From NCBI GenBank assembly GCA_000149265.1, contig CH003393.1:238658-302657 (forward strand): a DNA stretch of 64,000 nucleotides. Direction: 5' to 3'. The translations under genes were made by a program, and so were the position numbers. Position 1 is the first letter of the stretch. Each line of letters begins with the position of its first letter. The stretch comes from Ciona savignyi (lineage: Eukaryota; Chordata; Ascidiacea; Phlebobranchia; Cionidae). This document shows, in pieces, positions 12,986 through 23,565 of the stretch. The notes below the pieces were generated by a model. It worked only from the letters and a program-made list of their open reading frames with translations. It searched no databases and was not told the origin of the DNA.

Positions 12986-13799
12986 CCAACAATAGGAAAC
13001 TAAATCACTTACAACTCAAAAGGCTCTAAGCTCTCGTATATGCGACTTTGGGAATTGGATGTTAATAACCGGCAAAATGTTAATTAGTATCCTAAATTAG
13101 GATTATTGATCTAATATATGTGCATTTGAGATAAACCAAATATAGCTCATTTAAAAAAAATGTGTGCAAAATATCGATATTTGCAAATGAAGTCGCTAGA
13201 GCGGCCTGTCGTGGTAACCCAATGTTAGCATAGGCAGGTTCAGATACGTATAAACGGTCAAGCAGGAAATGACTTAAATCAAGCATTGAAAATCGAACTA
13301 CAAAGTTAGAGTACGATGATATTATGCTAATTGCGTAGACTTGACTACTTAGTACTAAAATATTTCTGCATTTATATCCAGTAGGATAAGTAAATACAGC
13401 TAGGACAATGGGTGAACTACAAAAAAAGCAAATTGAAGTCTGAACCACATGTGTTTCTTTCTGTACTGTTACGGGTTAATCTGTTTCCGCACTATTGCGT
13501 TGTCTATCCTTTAAAGAGGGAGCGCTATTTCTTCATTCCATTACTATATAAACACAGTCAACATGTACTCGATCTTAAACTCCATTAAACACAACCGACG
13601 GCTAGGTATTTTCTTTCACTTACTGATCCGCTTGAGATCTGTAGTGTATCACACTGGCGTAGCCCAATTGACAATGAAAAAGGCAATGAAACAACAATGG
13701 TTTTGCTGTATTTACCGATACTGACGTTGGGCAATATGCTTTGTTCATCTTGATTAAACTAATTTTCACCATTTTATTGTTTTTTTTGGTTTTGGTTTT

Positions 13800-13876
13800 A
13801 CGGTTCAGTTGTAAAGGGGTTCAGTTAAAAGGGGTTCAGTTGTAGAGGTTTAGTTGAAATGGGTTCAACTGACTAG
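13800..13876. repeat. Short tandem repeat, unit GGGGTTCAGTTGTAAA-like
   Basis: About four imperfect copies of a 16-18 bp unit (GGTTCAGTTGTAAAGG and variants) in a row. Confidence 0.75.
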
Positions 13877-15067
13877 TAACCTGCGTTTTACCGTCGAATA
13901 AACAATTTTAAAGTAAAAGGTTGTGGGAATCTTACACGTATTTGTGATTGTGTTGCTGTATATTTTAATTATTAAGTCGCCATGCCATATTTTGTGCATG
14001 GAAAGTCACGATTAATTACCTGTTTTCGACAGCTCAGTCGATAAATTGTCTTCCGCGAGGTGTGTAACTTCCCGACCAAGTTCTGGCTCCTAACACCTGT
14101 CTTTGTGAGAAGTTGCAGTATGATTAGATGGCGTCTCTTATTCAGAGTTTGAATACCGCGTCATTGTCCAAAACATGATGAATTTATTTGAAATCGGAAA
14201 GTCTTGAAATGACAGTTTTCCAAGGCAAAATATATGTACAATTAAATGATAACAACTTAACTTATTTAAGAAATAAAACAATATTTACCAAATTGTGACT
14301 AAACAGGAGCCAAAATACATCATTCACATCTTAACAATAACCGATAATTCCAAAACAAACTAACTAAACTTTCGAAAGACCGATTACTTCACGATAATGA
14401 GCAGGTGGTAAAAAACGAAGTTTTTATACTTCGGTGAAATGGTGAGAAAAAAGGAAATACAATGGCGATCTTATTCCCTCGTGACATCGATAGAAATATA
14501 TACAATATGGCGACGATAAATCTTACAGTCTGTTTAACGCATGCCACGCCTCGTGTACAAACATGTGATTTCCTGTTTTGAGTCTTATATAAACTGTGTA
14601 CAATTCCAAAATATCAGAGAGATTACTCGGTGGGCCACACTTGGCCGCTCCCTCAAACTTTAACCCTATCCTACTTAAGCTATGGCCCGGTGTATAGTGC
14701 TTTTCACTGGCTGCACACTGCGTGAATATCTAATAAATACTTGACTCTGTTTACCCATTCTTTTACCCTGGTTTTACACCCGTCTAAGGTTAGAGCGCTG
14801 CTACAAGGTTTATAAACTTCATCCAATAATTGGCTTAACCAAAGAGATAACCGCCAACTATGCAGAAGCTGGCTTCGATTTTCAGAATAAATCACACAGA
14901 CGAACAATTGAATATCAATGTGTAATACGAAAGATGTATGTGCGCCAAGTAGTGAGTGGAAGAAGATGCTTGGCATCAGGGGATGATCACTCGGAGAGAA
15001 CCTTTTTCCTTTCGGAAATATCTCGAAGAGAACCTTTTTCCTTTTTTGAGGACGGTACCCGATACCA

Positions 15068-15365
15068 CAATAGGATAGGATATTCATGTTTATCCCCGTG
15101 AATGGGAAAACCAAGGGGGTTATCACACGGGCAATCGTCAGATCACCTCGCGCCCATCGTCGGGTTACCGAAGCTATTGCAGTGTGTTGTATATGATAGA
15201 CACGTTCCTTCAGTTTGGTAGAACCCATTAATCCGCTGGGTTCAGGCAATGTCCGTAAAGTGCCTTGCCCAAGGACACAGCCGATTAGCTAGCGACCAGT
15301 TTCGCACCTGCAACCTTTCGATTGAAAGGCGACGCACTTAACCGCTAGACCATCGGGCCGGACAA
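15068..15365 (-). mobile_element. SINE-A copy, full length
   Basis: GGATAGGATATTCATG tail at the low end, tRNA-like head ending at GGGCCGGAC. Close to the 11344-11634 copy. Confidence 0.85.
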
Positions 15366-15699
15366 ATCTGTTCGGTTTCGGCCCCGTTTTTAATGAAGTC
15401 AATCTTTCTTTTATTTCTTTGAATTTAAAAAAACGATTTGGCATCGGCCTCCTGTGTACAACGACAGACTTTTTTTCATTTTTTTGCCGGCAGAGGGTGC
15501 TATACAGTTTAAAAAAATAGTATTGGTTTCCAAAAAGGAAAAAAACTGTGTTGTCTAATTTAAAAGGGGCCTATTTTACAACATATGTGTCATATTTACA
15601 CCACTCGAAGTAGAACTTTAACGTTTAGTGACAAACTCAGCAGCTAATAACAACGATGCACTGATCCATCTAATAATGGAACTAAAAGACGCTGTATTA

Positions 15700-15965
15700 T
15701 TAGGACAGGATATTCATGGTTATCCCTGTGAATGGGAAGACCAAGGGGGTTAAGACAAGACACCGTCGGGTTACCGGAGCTTTTGCAGTGTGTTATGTAA
15801 TTCACACATTGCTTCAATTTAGTAGAACCCATTAATCCGCTGGGCTCAGATTCTTTAAGTGCTTACCCAAGGAGACAACTGATTAGCGAGTGACCAGTTT
15901 TGATACTGAAACCCTTCGGTTGAAAGGCGACCAACTTAACCACCAAACTAATCTGTCGGACTTTT
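15700..15965 (-). mobile_element. SINE-A copy, shortened
   Basis: Tail and head recognisable; the region between the GGGGGTTAAGAC and CGTCGGGTTACCGG blocks is shortened. Confidence 0.7.
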
Positions 15966-16473
15966 TTCATTAAAAAAAACTAAGCATTTTGTAGGCTTTT
16001 ACCAAGACCACACTCTTAAAAAACTAGCACCTGGTTTCGACGACATTATCTTTCATCTTGTTAACCGACACACTATCTATAATATAACTTAACCAAGTGG
16101 ACCATTAAGTCTAATTATTACATATCAAACAATTGCCACACAAAACAAAAATCAATTTTAGCGATAATTTTCTCTTTTTCAAGGGAGGAGAAAAATTAAC
16201 AGAAATACAGTGTTTTTGTTGTGGAATATTATTGTACCAAAATTTAAGCTCATACCACAACAGAAAATAAAAGTATATAGCGAGAGTAATTTTTTACCAA
16301 AAATAATGTAATACAGATTTTAAAGGATTTAGTTTTTCAGTAAAACAAATTGTTAAAAAAGTCGTTTTTTTTGTTTTCTTAACCATTTCTTTAAAACATG
16401 TGAAATACTACAACGTCATCAACTTGATGTTTTGAAATATATTCGACGCTTATGGCATAAAAACAGAGAAGTG

Positions 16474-18694
16474 TCACCGGTGTAGGAAATAATAATCAAT
16501 TAGCGTAGAAAATGCAGCAAACCCAGCACCTCCAAGAAGCCCCGCTTTTATGCCCGCTTTTATTCCCAGAAAACCCCCGGTAATAAATCCACTGTAGGTG
16601 CTGTTTTGTAAATCAGATTCACCTCGATACTGTAAAAATGACTTTGATTAAAAAAGCGCCATTTGCATTTTTAAAAATAAGCATCAGAATACTGTAAAAA
16701 TGATGATAAAAAAGCGCCATTTGCATTTTTAGAAATAGGCATCATTTTAGAACGCAAAGTAATTTATATGGCTACGGCTATGTGGGACAGATTAATTTGG
16801 TAGATTAGTGCATCACCTTTTAGCAGAAGAGTTGCAAGTTTGAAACTGGTCGCTAGCTAGTAGGTGTGTTTTTTGGGCGAGGCACTAAACAGACATTGCC
16901 TTTTAAACCTAGTGGAATGATGGGTTCGACCAAATCGAAGGGACACCTAAATCATACAGAACACACAAAATAGCTCAGTTAATCTGACGATGGGTGCGAG
17001 GGGATCTAACGATTGACTGTTTGTCCTATCCCACTACATACATGTGTAAATGCAATTTGCATTCGTGGTGGTTCCTACTTTTGGTATGTAGTTAAGGGTG
17101 TAATTTTTAACACTAACCTAACAACCAAATCATGTAGGAGTGTAATTTGTACAACTGGTAAATTTCCCTGGCTATACCAGAGGCTACAAAATCACTTTAA
17201 TGATGTGATTTTTACTTGCTACAAAACCACCTTAATGAGGTGATTTTCACAAAATACCTGCAATGGTGTGATTTTAATATGCTTCAATGCTACAAAATTC
17301 GTTAAAATGTAATTTGTACTCCTCACACCCTTAACTTAACCCAATTATATGTAAATATCTATGTACCGTTTCTACCGCGCAATGAACCAACGAAAATATC
17401 CCTCCCACTGTTGCGAAGTTTTTCGAGGTCGACTTCATTCTTGATTTCATTTCCCTCCACGTTTCTTTAATCGTGGGTACTTTTGATGGGTCTGTGGAGC
17501 TAGGAGATTCCACCCCATATGTGAACAGAGCCATCACAACTCCAAAGCCACCCCCTGTAACCACAAAACTTATGTTTATACTAAGATATAAAATGTAGCA
17601 TGCATTTTTTCACCCCCTGTAAACACAACACTTATGTTTATTCCTAGATATAAAATTTAGTATTTTTCTGGGCTAACATTGTATGACTTTACTAAATTGG
17701 TATGTGTTATTGTAATATTTCTTAGATCTAAAGGGCCACTTTTATTGTATACCATATCCCATTTTATATCCTATTTTTAGTTAGTACCCATACTGGTTTT
17801 GATTGAAGGCGATTAAATATAAATCACAACCTGATCCATATATAAGTGTAATCAGCTTATAATGCATGCAATCAGGTATTAAGACAAATAAAGGATTTAA
17901 AGTGTGCCTTATGGTCCATAAATTAAAGTAATACACACTGGGGGCAGCTGAATTGAAATTTGAAGAGCAAGGGGGCTAGTCAAATAGTCATGGTGCCTCT
18001 TTATCCTATATGAACACACTTAATTACAGCGGCAATTAATTTATGATTGAATAACAGCAATAATATATATAAACAAAATAACTATTATATATAGCAGTGA
18101 TAATTTTATATATACAGTAACACAGATACCTTGTGTACTTAAAATAAGTAATAGAAAACGTACTTTCGAAATGGGTGCCCATATATGCAGCCAAACAAAC
18201 TTTAGGGCAACACTATAGAAGGGTAAAATGGGAGAAGGAAAACTGCCCACTAAAACCATTTAAACTTATTCTAACCCCGCACTAAAAACTAATCTGAACC
18301 CCAGACCTTACAGTTAGTTTAACCCAAGCCCCTACGCTAACCTTGTTATGACTGTCATTATTTTAATTTTAGTAAAGATCATTCCTCCTTTTGTTTAAAT
18401 TCCCCCAAACTTTACACATAATTTATCACCTGCAACTATTCCAAGTGCAGATTTAAACGCGCAACTTTGCATCACTTTCTCGACACGAATCTCGTAAATG
18501 CTTGGTACGGGGGTAGGTAGGCCACCCAGATAAACTCCGGGTTGTAACGTAGAAGTTTTATCTGGCCCAACCAAGTGCTTTAGCACGGAACTATACTTTA
18601 GCTTTGTAAATTTGTAATCGTTCGCTTCAGTCTCATTTTCACCAAGAGTTTCCGCCGTCGACATGGTACCAGCTTTATCGATATACGTTTCCAT
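16474..18694 (-). CDS. timm22: Mitochondrial inner membrane translocase subunit Tim22 (3 exons)
   Basis: Exons 18430-18694, 17367-17554, 16474-16629; phases 1 and 0 agree; 202 residues (human Tim22 is about 194). Tim22 forms the carrier translocase channel that inserts multi-pass carriers into the inner mitochondrial membrane. Diagnostic stretches: [12 protein letters not shown] before the first membrane segment, [39 protein letters not shown], and the glycine-rich C-terminal membrane hairpin [17 protein letters not shown] then LIDYYF. The paired cysteines typical of Tim22 are at least partly visible (SCAF, VHCAV). The first in-frame ATG is at 18694; the open frame extends 15 bases further to a TTG only. 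An acceptor (CACTATTATAG) lies about 18 bases before the ATG. Both introns carry a tandem duplication of their own 3' splice region. An unidentified gene ends 190 bp upstream on the same strand. Confidence 0.93.
16627..16748 (-). repeat. 62-bp tandem duplication across the timm22 exon 3 acceptor
   Basis: The block starting ATACTGTAAAAATGA at 16627 recurs at 16689 with a few changes and a 7-bp deletion. The first copy is the used 3' splice region (CATTTTTACAG then TAT on the minus strand); the second keeps the same CATTTTTACAG|TAT. Confidence 0.85.
16790..17025 (+). mobile_element. SINE-A copy, decayed, timm22 intron 2
   Basis: Core (GTCGCTAGCTAGTAGG, GGGCGAGGCACT) and later blocks are recognisable; the tail is lost. 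Confidence 0.6.
17092..17334. mobile_element. TTAA-flanked MITE (piggyBac-like), timm22 intron 2
   Basis: Begins TTAAGGGTGTAATTT and ends ACACCCTTAA, so TTAA flanks a short inverted repeat GGGTGT/ACACCC. The inside is built of imperfect ~35-bp repeats, each with CTACAAAA(T/C)CAC and GGTGATTTT. Confidence 0.6.
17549..17665 (-). repeat. 62-bp tandem duplication across the timm22 exon 2 acceptor
   Basis: CACCCCCTGTAA at 17549 recurs at 17611, followed in both by ACTTATGTTTAT and AGATATAAAAT. The minus-strand sense is a repeated TTACAG|GGGGTG, so exon bases and the splice site were copied. Confidence 0.85.
18205..18406. mobile_element. hAT-like MITE with exact 8-bp target duplication, timm22 intron 1
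   Basis: Starts GGGCAACACTA, ends TTCCCCC; flanked on both sides by AAACTTTA (18197-18204 and 18407-18414). Same family as 3545-3760. It sits about 15-22 bases inside the intron from the exon 1 donor. Confidence 0.75.
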
Positions 18695-18884
18695 GTTAAT
18701 TTTAAACAAATACTATAATAGTGGAAAATGAAAATGGAATAAGTCTTTGTGTACTTTAAACTAAGGCGTGCAGGCGGATTAGCAAACCTGCCAATAACAA
18801 CAATTTTAATTTTTTTTTAATCTGTGAACCACACACTTTTAATGCGTACAACCCATACGTCAATCGATAAAATAAAATATACTT

Positions 18885-19242
18885 TTAACATCTTTCCCAA
18901 ATTATTTGATCAGATATAAAGTCTTGCTTTACTTCGGTTAAAGTTCCTTCGCCCTCGTCTTTTCTAAAATCGGGAAATTCCCGTGAGTAAAAACCAATAT
19001 TATTATTTAGTGGGTACTCATAAAATTATGTATCGACTGCATTTATCTCTAGCAATGGTATTTTAAAAACTATTTAAAATCCGTTTATTAGAAATAATTA
19101 ATATATACATCTGCATTTGTCGATAGGATAGATTATGCAAGCTTACTCGGGGCACGAGTAACTCAATTATTAGTTTTACCGGACCAAGTTTGCACAGAGC
19201 TTCGTCTTCAGTTGAGCGATAATCGAAATTGAAATCGTCACC
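18885..19242 (-). CDS. Last two exons of an unrecognised gene upstream of timm22
   Basis: Two exons join in phase 0: 19147-19242 (donor CGA|GTAAGC) and 18885-19016 (acceptor TTTATGAG), giving 75 residues to the stop. The first reads GDDFNFDYRSTEDEALCKLG and ends IIELLVPR; the second contains SREFPDFRKDEGEGTLTEVK and ends IIWERC. Clean splice sites, agreeing phase and acidic, evenly mixed composition support coding. I do not recognise the family and did not find the upstream exons. The stop lies 190 bp before the timm22 start on the same strand, close enough to suggest a Ciona-type operon, but that is inference. Confidence 0.5.
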
Positions 19243-19397
19243 CTTATTGAAAGGTTAATTGTCTTGCAAAACCCCTACGATTATCGATCGAGTTAAGTTC
19301 CTTAAATTTATATTGCAGCTGATTTATTGCTTGGACACTAATGCAGCTGATTCTGTAAGTTCGAAATCAAATCAGCAATATTTAAGGTTAATTTCAA

Positions 19398-19672
19398 ATA
19401 GGATACATTATTCATGTTTATCCTCGTGAATGGGAAACGCAAGAGGCGTTACCACACGGACAATCGTCAAATTACTTCGCACCACCGTCGAGTTACCCGA
19501 ACAGGGTGTTGTGAATGATTCAGACCTAGCTTTAGATTGGTACTAACCATCATTTCACTAGGTTCACGCAATACCTTAAGTGCTAAGTGCTTTGCCCAAG
19601 GACACCACCGACTAGTTAGCAAGCAGTTTCCAACATACAACACTTTGGTTAAAAAGCGTCACATTATACCCA
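19398..19672 (-). mobile_element. SINE-A copy
   Basis: Tail GGATACATTATTCATG and core blocks visible on the minus strand; moderately decayed. Confidence 0.7.
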
Positions 19673-19759
19673 TTTCAGATGAGCGAGATATATTTATATT
19701 CGACGGAGAAAAATATTACACTTACAATTGTGTCCTATGCACTTTTACGGTGTATAGGC

Positions 19760-19870
19760 CTATGGTCGTGTGACCGAATGGTTTTATAGATATACCTACT
19801 CTTATATACAAAAACGGTCCTAGTGACGAGCCAATTATGGTTTCCAAATTTGGATCGGTCAAAAAATATA
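19760..19870 (+). mobile_element. SINE-B copy
   Basis: GTCGTGTGACCGAATGGTT start; CAAATTTGGATCGGTC and A-run end. Confidence 0.7.
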
Positions 19871-20887
19871 GATATTGTTGTTGTTTACTCATCCAAAAGT
19901 GCTCGTGAGGCCATAAACAAACCACGATAAATCTCAAACTGCCAAAATGAAAAAATACGCGTTTTCGTTTCCAAAAACCAGCAATAATTAAATTTAGGTT
20001 AAACCATAGAAAACTAATATTGCGTTATTATATTAGTACTCTATGGATAAAAGTAAAAACTCTATTGTTTGTTCGAACGCCAATAGCGTGGTCGACACGG
20101 TTGATTGGCTACGCAAATGGAGAGAAGGCAATTGGTCAGGAAGTGGGTCCTTTGTCAATATTAATGAAGCTCTACGTGCATAACAAGTTTTAACGGTTGT
20201 TATTACGAATGATACGCGCAGTTTTAGAATGATTTATTGTTAGATAACTGTCAGTCTTACTCAGCCTTTATTAAACAAAGAGTTATATATCCAGGATAGG
20301 CTTAATGCTGATAATCAATAGTTAAAAAAGAGAGAATTATATGTGTGCAGTCATTAGCACATTTGTACCGTTTCTCAATTTCGCACGGACAGCACTTTTG
20401 GACCGTTAAATACTTTTGTGGCGAAGATATGGTACAACGGAAAAGTGTACCTGTCTATGTTTCCCAGCACACTGAATAATAGTACAGTGCGTAGCTAAGA
20501 CACGTCGTCATGCATGACTTATTTAGACACGAGCTTTTATTCTATTAGGGAAAAACTTTTGTCAGATTACAATAGTGTGAACGTGTCTAAAGTGCGAAAG
20601 TCAAATACATCGTTTTCACACGTTTAGTTACGTTAACACATTTCGTTACATTACCGTATTGTTTTACTTGTTGCGTGAACTGCACACTCGCCGTTTCGGA
20701 AGTAGTTGGAAAGAGCAATAACAATATTAAACTGTCTCTATGGAGCTTTTATTTTAACTTTGCAAATCAGTTTAACAATTAAGTAAAGAAGAAACCTACC
20801 ATGGTACCAGTTAAAACTTTAAGGCTAAAAAAATAAAGTGGACAAGAACCTAATTTGGGTAGAAGCTGTGTGGTATCGAATTAAGCC

Positions 20888-21000
20888 CATTTTTTACCGG
20901 GCCAAGTTTCGAAACCATGATGGGGTCTTTACTAGGACCGTTTTTTGTCAGAGACGGTATATGTATCGTTCGAGTAAAACATTTGGCCACACGACAGCAC
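20888..21000 (-). mobile_element. SINE-B copy
   Basis: Reverse complement of the family: TACCGGGCCAAGTTTCG, then GGCCACACGAC. Confidence 0.75.
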
Positions 21001-21479
21001 GTTAAGCGTATTTGAGAGAGAGAAACATTTTTCCTTTTGATATATAACGCCCTCTGCTGCCATCCCAAACCGCCAGACTATGCCAAACCGCCAGACTAAC
21101 CGGTCGGCTTGGCGTCGTGTACTTTAAAAGACACCTATCAAATTGTGTCTTATTTCTTGTAGTTTAAATCCCACACTTTGACCAAGTTCGTGTGAAAATA
21201 AATGTGCGGCATCGTCTTAATTATCCACATCTCACTGCAATTGCTCCGGTAAACGGAGAGTTCGAGGTAATCTGACGATAACCCAAGTTATAGCTCCCGT
21301 ATGTACCATTAAAACACGAATATTCAATTCCGTATCCAATAACACTTGGCCCGTTAAAGTCTTGGGGTTTGTTGATTGCTGGTTCGTTTATTGCCTTTTT
21401 TAATTTTACTGCATATGAGTGTATGACCGAATGGTTACTGATTTTTGGAGTCATTTTTTATGTCAATTAAAAGTGTGGG

Positions 21480-21672
21480 ATGGGACATTTGTGTTTATCC
21501 CCAGAATAGTAAGAGCGTTATTACGTGGTTTAGCGTCAGATTACCTCGCCCTTACCGTTGGGTTACCGGAGCCATTGCAATATGTTGGGTGTGTCTCAGG
21601 TAACTTACGTCAAGTGTCTTGCCCAGAAACACGACCAACTTCGTAGCGAGCAGTTTCGTGTCGGTAACCATT
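21480..21672 (-). mobile_element. SINE-A relic upstream of COMT copy 1
   Basis: Decayed blocks (TTTATCCCCAGAATAGTAAG, CTTGCCCAG) run into AAACACGACCAACTTCGTAG, which is shared with the sequence upstream of COMT copy 2. Confidence 0.6.
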
Positions 21673-21707
21673 GCTTACACATGACAGGTTCAAAATTGAT
21701 CAACACA

Positions 21708-22373
21708 ATGAGCACACCAGCTTTCAATAGCAATAGAAATCTGCCAAGTGTAATATTTGAGCACATATCAAAAGTTGCTGTCCGCGGCGAGGTCACGAGT
21801 GTCATTGACGCAATAGATAAGTATTGTTACGAAGTTCAAGCGGCTATGAACGTTGGTGACGTCAAGGGGAAGATTTTGGATCGTTGTGTGGAAGAGGCGT
21901 CCCCGAAGAACGTTCTCGAACTCGGAACTTACTGCGGCTACAGCGCGTTGAGAATGGCAAGAGTCTTAAATGACGGCGCAATGTTATACACGATCGAGGC
22001 CAACCCTGAATTCGCTGCTGTAGCTCAGAAGGTCGTCAGCTTTGCTGGAATGGATCACAAGATTAAGATTCTTATCGGGGAAAGTGATCAGGTTCTTCCA
22101 ACTATAGCGGAGAAATGCGGTGTTCAGGATTTTGATTTTGTGTTTATTGATCACTGGAAGAGTTTGTACAAACGAGATTTGCTGATGTTGGAAGATCTAG
22201 CTTTGATTCGACCAGGATCGACCATTCTTGCCGATAATATCATTTATCCTGGATGTCCGGATTATGTGGAATACGTCCGGAACAGCCCCAAGTATAAATG
22301 CACAAACTACTTATCGAAACTTGAGTATTCAGACCAAGAAGATGCGTTGGAAAAATCAGTTTATCAACCTTGA
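21708..22373 (+). CDS. Catechol O-methyltransferase-like, copy 1
   Basis: Intronless, 221 residues, the same length as soluble mammalian COMT. It transfers methyl from S-adenosylmethionine to a catechol hydroxyl. Visible COMT features: AMNVGDVKGKI (47-57), SAM-binding LELGTYCGYSALRMAR (70-85), acidic IEAN (96-99), metal-binding D148 with general base K151 in DHWK, D176 and N177 in LADN, and E206 in KLEYSD. No membrane anchor, so a soluble enzyme. I chose the ATG at 21708 over the in-frame ATG at 21681 because the inverted paralogue begins at the equivalent place; an acceptor-like ACATGACAG lies 18 bases upstream, suggesting trans-splicing. AATAAA-type signals follow in the AT-rich 3' flank. 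Natural substrate unknown; related small-molecule O-methyltransferases are an alternative. Confidence 0.92.
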   Translation: MSTPAFNSNRNLPSVIFEHISKVAVRGEVTSVIDAIDKYCYEVQAAMNVGDVKGKILDRCVEEASPKNVLELGTYCGYSALRMARVLNDGAMLYTIEANPEFAAVAQKVVSFAGMDHKIKILIGESDQVLPTIAEKCGVQDFDFVFIDHWKSLYKRDLLMLEDLALIRPGSTILADNIIYPGCPDYVEYVRNSPKYKCTNYLSKLEYSDQEDALEKSVYQP

Positions 22374-22605
22374 CGAACTTTAAAGCTTTCTCACCGCCAT
22401 AATTTAACCGAATTTATTTTCATTTGTATGTATATTTTATTTCTAAACTCACCAATGAGATAATTAATTAATAAATGTAATTTATAATCCAGTTTCCACC
22501 TGACTTTTCTTTGTTTCTGTGAGCTATAGCGAATCGCAATACCTTACACAATAGTAACACACTTTAGTTTTTATCTAAACATTTTTACAGGCCTATAGTT
22601 GAGAT

Positions 22606-22872
22606 AGTATAGGATATAGGATAGGATATTCATCTTTATCCCCGTGAATGGGAAAACCAAGGGGGTTATCACACGGGCAATCGTCAGATCACCTCGCGCC
22701 CATCGTCGGGTTACCGGAGCTATTGCAGTGTGTTGTATATGATAGACACGTTCCTTCAATATAGTAGAACCCATTAATCCGCTGAGTTCAGGCAATATCC
22801 GTAAAGTGCCTTGCCCAGAAACACGACCAACTTCGTAGCGAGCAGTTTCGTGTCGGTAACCATTGCTTACAC
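22606..22872 (-). mobile_element. Chimeric SINE-A between COMT copies 1 and 2
   Basis: The low-coordinate part is a well-kept SINE-A (tail, CCGGAGCTATTGCAGTG, GGTTCAGGC-like). At GTGCCTTGCCCA it changes into the old relic seen upstream of copy 1 (GAAACACGACCAACTTCGTA). Confidence 0.8.
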
Positions 22873-22899
22873 ATGACAGGTTCAAAATTGATCAACACA

Positions 22900-23565
22900 A
22901 TGAGCACACCAGCTTTCAATAGCAATAGAAATCTGCCAAGTGTAATATTTGAGCACATATCAAAAGTTGCTGTCCGCGGCGAGGTCACGAGTGTCATTGA
23001 CGCAATAGATAAGTATTGTTACGAAGTTCAAGCGGCTATGAACGTTGGTGACGTCAAGGGGAAGATTTTGGATCGTTGTGTGGAAGAGGCGTCCCCGAAG
23101 AACGTTCTCGAACTCGGAACTTACTGCGGCTACAGCGCGTTGAGAATGGCAAGAGTCTTAAATGACGGCGCAATGTTATACACGATCGAGGCCAACCCTG
23201 AATTCGCTGCTGTAGCTCAGAAGGTCGTCAGCTTTGCTGGAATGGATCACAAGATTAAGATTCTTATCGGGGAAAGTGATCAGGTTCTTCCAACTATAGC
23301 GGAGAAATGCGGTGTTCAAGATTTCGATTTTGTGTTTATTGATCACTGGAAGAGTTTGTACAAACGAGATTTGCTGATGTTGGAAGATCTAGCTTTGATT
23401 CGACCAGGATCGACCATTCTTGCCGATAATATCATTTATCCTGGATGTCCGGATTATGTGGAATACGTCCGGAACAGCCCCAAGTATAAATGCACAAACT
23501 ACTTATCGAAACTTGAGTATTCGGACCAAGAAGATGCGTTGGAAAAAGCAGTTTATCAACCTTGA
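22900..23565 (+). CDS. Catechol O-methyltransferase-like, copy 2 (near-identical tandem duplicate)
   Basis: Offset from copy 1 by 1192 bp. I count four base differences in the 666-bp coding region, only one changing a residue (S217 to A near the C-terminus); all catalytic residues (D148, K151, D176, N177, E206) are kept, so it is intact. Identity continues about 55 bases or more upstream and, with small changes, about 200 bp downstream, ending where copy 1 meets the SINE at 22606. It shares the acceptor-like ACATGACAG upstream of the start. Such small divergence fits either a very recent duplication, gene conversion, or two alleles wrongly placed in tandem by assembly. Confidence 0.92.
   Translation: MSTPAFNSNRNLPSVIFEHISKVAVRGEVTSVIDAIDKYCYEVQAAMNVGDVKGKILDRCVEEASPKNVLELGTYCGYSALRMARVLNDGAMLYTIEANPEFAAVAQKVVSFAGMDHKIKILIGESDQVLPTIAEKCGVQDFDFVFIDHWKSLYKRDLLMLEDLALIRPGSTILADNIIYPGCPDYVEYVRNSPKYKCTNYLSKLEYSDQEDALEKAVYQP

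Larger units (their letters stand above)
12996..16473. other. Intergenic stretch with two SINE-A copies
   Basis: Contains a short tandem repeat (13800-13876) and SINE-A copies at 15068-15365 and 15700-15965. The minus-strand open frame 13092-13448 starts at GTG and has no family resemblance. The 181-residue frame at 14704-15249 is mostly SINE-A sequence. Confidence 0.55.
19243..21707. other. Intergenic stretch upstream of the COMT cluster
   Basis: Holds SINE-A (19398-19672), SINE-B (19760-19870 plus; 20888-21000 minus) and a SINE-A relic (21480-21672). Around 20080-20150 several ATTGG (inverted CCAAT) motifs cluster, a possible promoter; no gene was found to go with it. The first exons of the unrecognised gene at 18885-19242 must lie in here or beyond. 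Confidence 0.5.

Noticed and set aside
13092..13448. 118-residue minus-strand open frame
   Set aside because: Starts at GTG, has no ATG in the right place and no recognisable domain; kept only as part of a weakly protein-like region.
14704..15249. 181-residue minus-strand open frame
   Set aside because: The first third is SINE-A; the rest is random flank that happens to stay open.
21558..22373. Longer 271-residue reading of COMT copy 1
   Set aside because: The extra 50 residues come from the SINE relic upstream; paralogues start at the equivalent of 21708.
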